DNA of 64,000 bases from Neobacillus driksii (GTDB lineage: Bacteria; Bacillota; Bacilli; Bacillales; Cytobacillaceae). The stretch lies in assembly GCF_013409995.1 (NCBI RefSeq), contig NZ_JACCBX010000006.1, positions 60,437-124,436 of the forward strand, given 5' to 3'. The stretch's first letter is position 1; each line of letters starts with the position of its first letter. Positions 61,949-64,000 of this stretch are shown one piece after another. Position numbers and translations under genes: made by a program. The notes under the pieces are model-generated. The model did not search any database, was not told where the DNA came from, and saw only the letters and a program-made list of their open reading frames with translations.

Positions 61949-62989
61949 ATGACTGTTGAATTTCAAGAAATGGTTTCCCTGTTTAAAAAACAACTTGAAT
62001 TGTGTAAATTAAAGCGGTCAGAAACGATGGCGGTATTAACTTCTGGCGAGATTAGAGCAGATTATGCGAAAGCGTTCCTGACAGCAGCTTCCGAGATCGG
62101 GGCGAACGCCTTTGAATTGAAACTGCCGCCAGCTAAACAAGGAGCTTCTGGTTCGTTTGGCATTACACCGTTAACCGATAACCGAGTTGCAGTTGAATGC
62201 TTGAAGAAGGCCGACCTTGTCATTGACTTAGTTCTCCTCCTTTTTTCTAAAGAACAATTGGAACTGCAGGATGCAGGAGTAAGAATTCTGCTGGTTGTCG
62301 AACCTTTCGATGTAATTAAAAGAATGTTTCCAAAGGAAAGCGACAAAGAGAGAGTGCTATATGCAACTCAATTATTAAGGAATGCAAAAGAATTAAGATT
62401 CACCAATAAGGCGGGCAGCGATGTTACCTATCAGCTAGGTCAATATCCAATCCTTACGGAATACGGTTTTGCTGATGAACCAGGCAGATGGGACCACTTG
62501 CCAAGTTGTTTTTCTGCTGCGACATCTAATGATGGCGGAGTTAACGGGGTAGTAGTTTTGGATAAAGGGGACATATTTTTCCCGTTTAACCGATATTTTC
62601 AAGACCAAGTAAAGTTAACGATAAAAGGTGGATTTGTTACGGACATTGAAGGCGGTTTTGACGCCATGCTGATGAGGGATTATATCGAAAGTTTTAATGA
62701 CCCGCGAGCTTACGCGATATCTCACATTGGCTGGGGGCTTAACGAAAGAGCACAATGGCATAGTCTCGCATTCGATGATCAAGTGTTTGGGATGGATGGG
62801 CGTGCTTTTTATGGAAATGTCTTATTCTCGTTAGGTCCAAACTCCGAATTAGGGGGGAACAACGATACCCCGTGCCATCTTGATTTACCAATGAAAAATT
62901 GTACCTTATATCTAGACGGTAAATTAATTGTAAAAGATGGAGACATTGTGATCGATGAGATGAAAGCTGTTAAACCACAGCTGGCTTGA
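61949..62989 (+). CDS. nicX: 2,5-dihydroxypyridine 5,6-dioxygenase (NicX-like)
   Basis: Fe(II) dioxygenase that opens the pyridine ring between C5 and C6 to give N-formylmaleamate. A 346-residue protein of the M29-peptidase-like fold; iron ligands would be His259 (SHIGWGLNE), His310 and Asp312 (CHLDLPM), spaced as in P. putida NicX (265, 318, 320). Databases may label such proteins leucyl aminopeptidase or DUF, but the cluster context settles the role. ATG follows GAGGTG by 7 nt and lies 15 nt after the NicD-like gene. Confidence 0.87.
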   Translation: MTVEFQEMVSLFKKQLELCKLKRSETMAVLTSGEIRADYAKAFLTAASEIGANAFELKLPPAKQGASGSFGITPLTDNRVAVECLKKADLVIDLVLLLFSKEQLELQDAGVRILLVVEPFDVIKRMFPKESDKERVLYATQLLRNAKELRFTNKAGSDVTYQLGQYPILTEYGFADEPGRWDHLPSCFSAATSNDGGVNGVVVLDKGDIFFPFNRYFQDQVKLTIKGGFVTDIEGGFDAMLMRDYIESFNDPRAYAISHIGWGLNERAQWHSLAFDDQVFGMDGRAFYGNVLFSLGPNSELGGNNDTPCHLDLPMKNCTLYLDGKLIVKDGDIVIDEMKAVKPQLA

Positions 62990-63154
62990 TTGACTAAACT
63001 CATTATTCCCTTACGGTAAAAGGATGATTTTGTATCATTGAATATTGAAAAAACTGAATAAAGATGGAATCACTCTACTGCGATTTAATACAACTTCTTT
63101 GCGAGAGATGGTACTTTTTAAAGAAATTATGACCATTAAACGGAGGTATGTATT

Positions 63155-64000
63155 TTGAGCAACCAAACGGTTAAGATGAAAGAACATTCTTCAATTGAAA
63201 TACGTGGTGTCGATATGATTCCGGAGAATGAGCGGAATTCAAAGGCATCCAATGTATTTTATGTCCTATGTGGTTCGCAGTTTGCTTTTGGCATTATGGC
63301 AATCGGTTCATTACCGATTGTGTTCGGACTTGGCTGGTGGGCAGCATTCTGGGCAATGACGGTGGGGCTTACGATTGGCTCCATTGCAATCGGACCGATT
63401 TCCATTTTGTCACAGAGAACAGGTACGAATGGAGCACTAGCAAGTGGAGCACATTTTGGGGTAAAGGGCCGAATTATTGGTTCGCTTCTTAATATTGTAA
63501 TAGCGATTGGTTTCTATGCTCTTATGGTTTGGACAGGGGCTCAAGCCTTCGTCGCGGGAGGTCACCGGTTGTTTGGCTGGTCAGAAGGAACCGGTACATT
63601 ATTGATAGGTTGTATCATTGTCAGTGTCATAACCGCAATAGTAGCAATAATGGGTCATAAAGTAGTAGTTTTGTTTGAAAAAATAGGAACCTACCTGGTA
63701 GGAAGTATTGTCATTCTATCTGTGTTTATATTTGCTTCAAAGTTCAACGTTAGTTACGAAGGTGGTCATTATTTATTAGGAGGTTTTTGGCCGACTTGGG
63801 CGCTCGCTATGCTGGTAATTGCTTCGGTACCTATTTCGTATGCACCATTTGTTGGGGATTATAGTCGATATATTCCCAATAGTCATAGTTCGACGAAATT
63901 GGCAGGGGCCACATCCCTGGGAATGTTTGTCGGGTGTTGGTTAGCAATGGTACCAGCATCATTTATGATGTCAACGGTGAAGGATTTATCTACTCCATTC
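63155..64000 (+). CDS. NCS1-family purine/cytosine-type permease (partial, cut by window end)
   Basis: The frame is open for 282 codons to the window edge. It starts at TTG 63155, 8 nt after GGAGG. After a ~35-residue cytosolic lead (IEIRGVDMIPENERNSK), eight or more hydrophobic segments are visible, and SYAPFVGDYSRYIP near 228 is the NCS1 hallmark. Such permeases import cytosine, purines, allantoin, thiamine or pyridine derivatives. Here it is the likely importer of the heterocycle degraded by the cluster. The upstream gap (62990-63154) contains AATACAACTT, also found in the copy 1 leader, but no promoter I would defend. Confidence 0.85.
   Translation, partial: MSNQTVKMKEHSSIEIRGVDMIPENERNSKASNVFYVLCGSQFAFGIMAIGSLPIVFGLGWWAAFWAMTVGLTIGSIAIGPISILSQRTGTNGALASGAHFGVKGRIIGSLLNIVIAIGFYALMVWTGAQAFVAGGHRLFGWSEGTGTLLIGCIIVSVITAIVAIMGHKVVVLFEKIGTYLVGSIVILSVFIFASKFNVSYEGGHYLLGGFWPTWALAMLVIASVPISYAPFVGDYSRYIPNSHSSTKLAGATSLGMFVGCWLAMVPASFMMSTVKDLSTPF

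Overview
The window reads as chromosome of a low-GC, Gram-positive endospore-former of the Bacillaceae (Bacillus/Neobacillus-like). The signs are strong AGGAGG-type ribosome binding sites, many TTG and GTG starts, TnrA-like and cre-like sites, CydA/CydB and NasB/NasC of Bacillus type, and stem-loop terminators with T runs. No rRNA, tRNA, CRISPR array or insertion sequence was seen. The right edge cuts a permease gene.

Layout. 1-480: nine to ten tandem copies of a 52-bp stem-loop repeat. 646-5305: assimilatory nitrate reductase (nasB, nasC) behind a promoter with TnrA/GlnR-type boxes. 5383-12679: a glycoside-use locus with a divergent AraC regulator, a GH3 beta-glucosidase, a GH2 beta-glucuronidase and a GPH-type symporter. 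12982-20735: a Wadjet-like SMC anti-plasmid operon in the order D-A-B-C. 21090-26123: PhoD, a small membrane protein and cytochrome bd oxidase (cydAB).

26503-47405: a large import and sugar-conversion region. It holds three lipoprotein substrate-binding proteins (SBPs), three RbsA-type ATPases, two RbsC-type permeases, a LacI regulator with an operator 14-mer repeated 9.5 kb away, an AraC regulator, an Idh/MocA oxidoreductase, two TIM-barrel isomerase/epimerases and a zinc dehydrogenase. At its left edge lies the most unusual gene of the window: a soluble PAS-histidine kinase-receiver protein whose C-terminal 339 residues are a complete SBP closely related to the SBPs encoded beside it, without signal peptide or membrane segment. 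A divergent LytTR response regulator is its likely partner. 43723-52824 is one operon joining an SBP/ATPase/permease importer to an Old-Yellow-Enzyme-type flavoprotein and a FixBCXA electron-transfer complex, with a perfect cre upstream.

53771-64000: a pyridine-ring catabolic cluster converging on the maleamate pathway: two ~90 % identical HpaB-type flavin monooxygenases, a flavin reductase, an FAD synthetase that must start at CTG, a 2,5-dihydroxypyridine dioxygenase (NicX-like), N-formylmaleamate deformylase (NicD-like), maleamate amidase (NicF-like), maleate isomerase (NicE-like) and an NCS1 permease. Its apparent regulator is a MerR-type HTH fused to a catalytically dead copy of the maleamate amidase (Cys to Ser, Lys lost).

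A common theme is that two regulators, the kinase-SBP and the MerR-pseudoamidase, look built from parts of the pathways they sit beside. That is an inference from sequence and position. All identities quoted were counted by eye.
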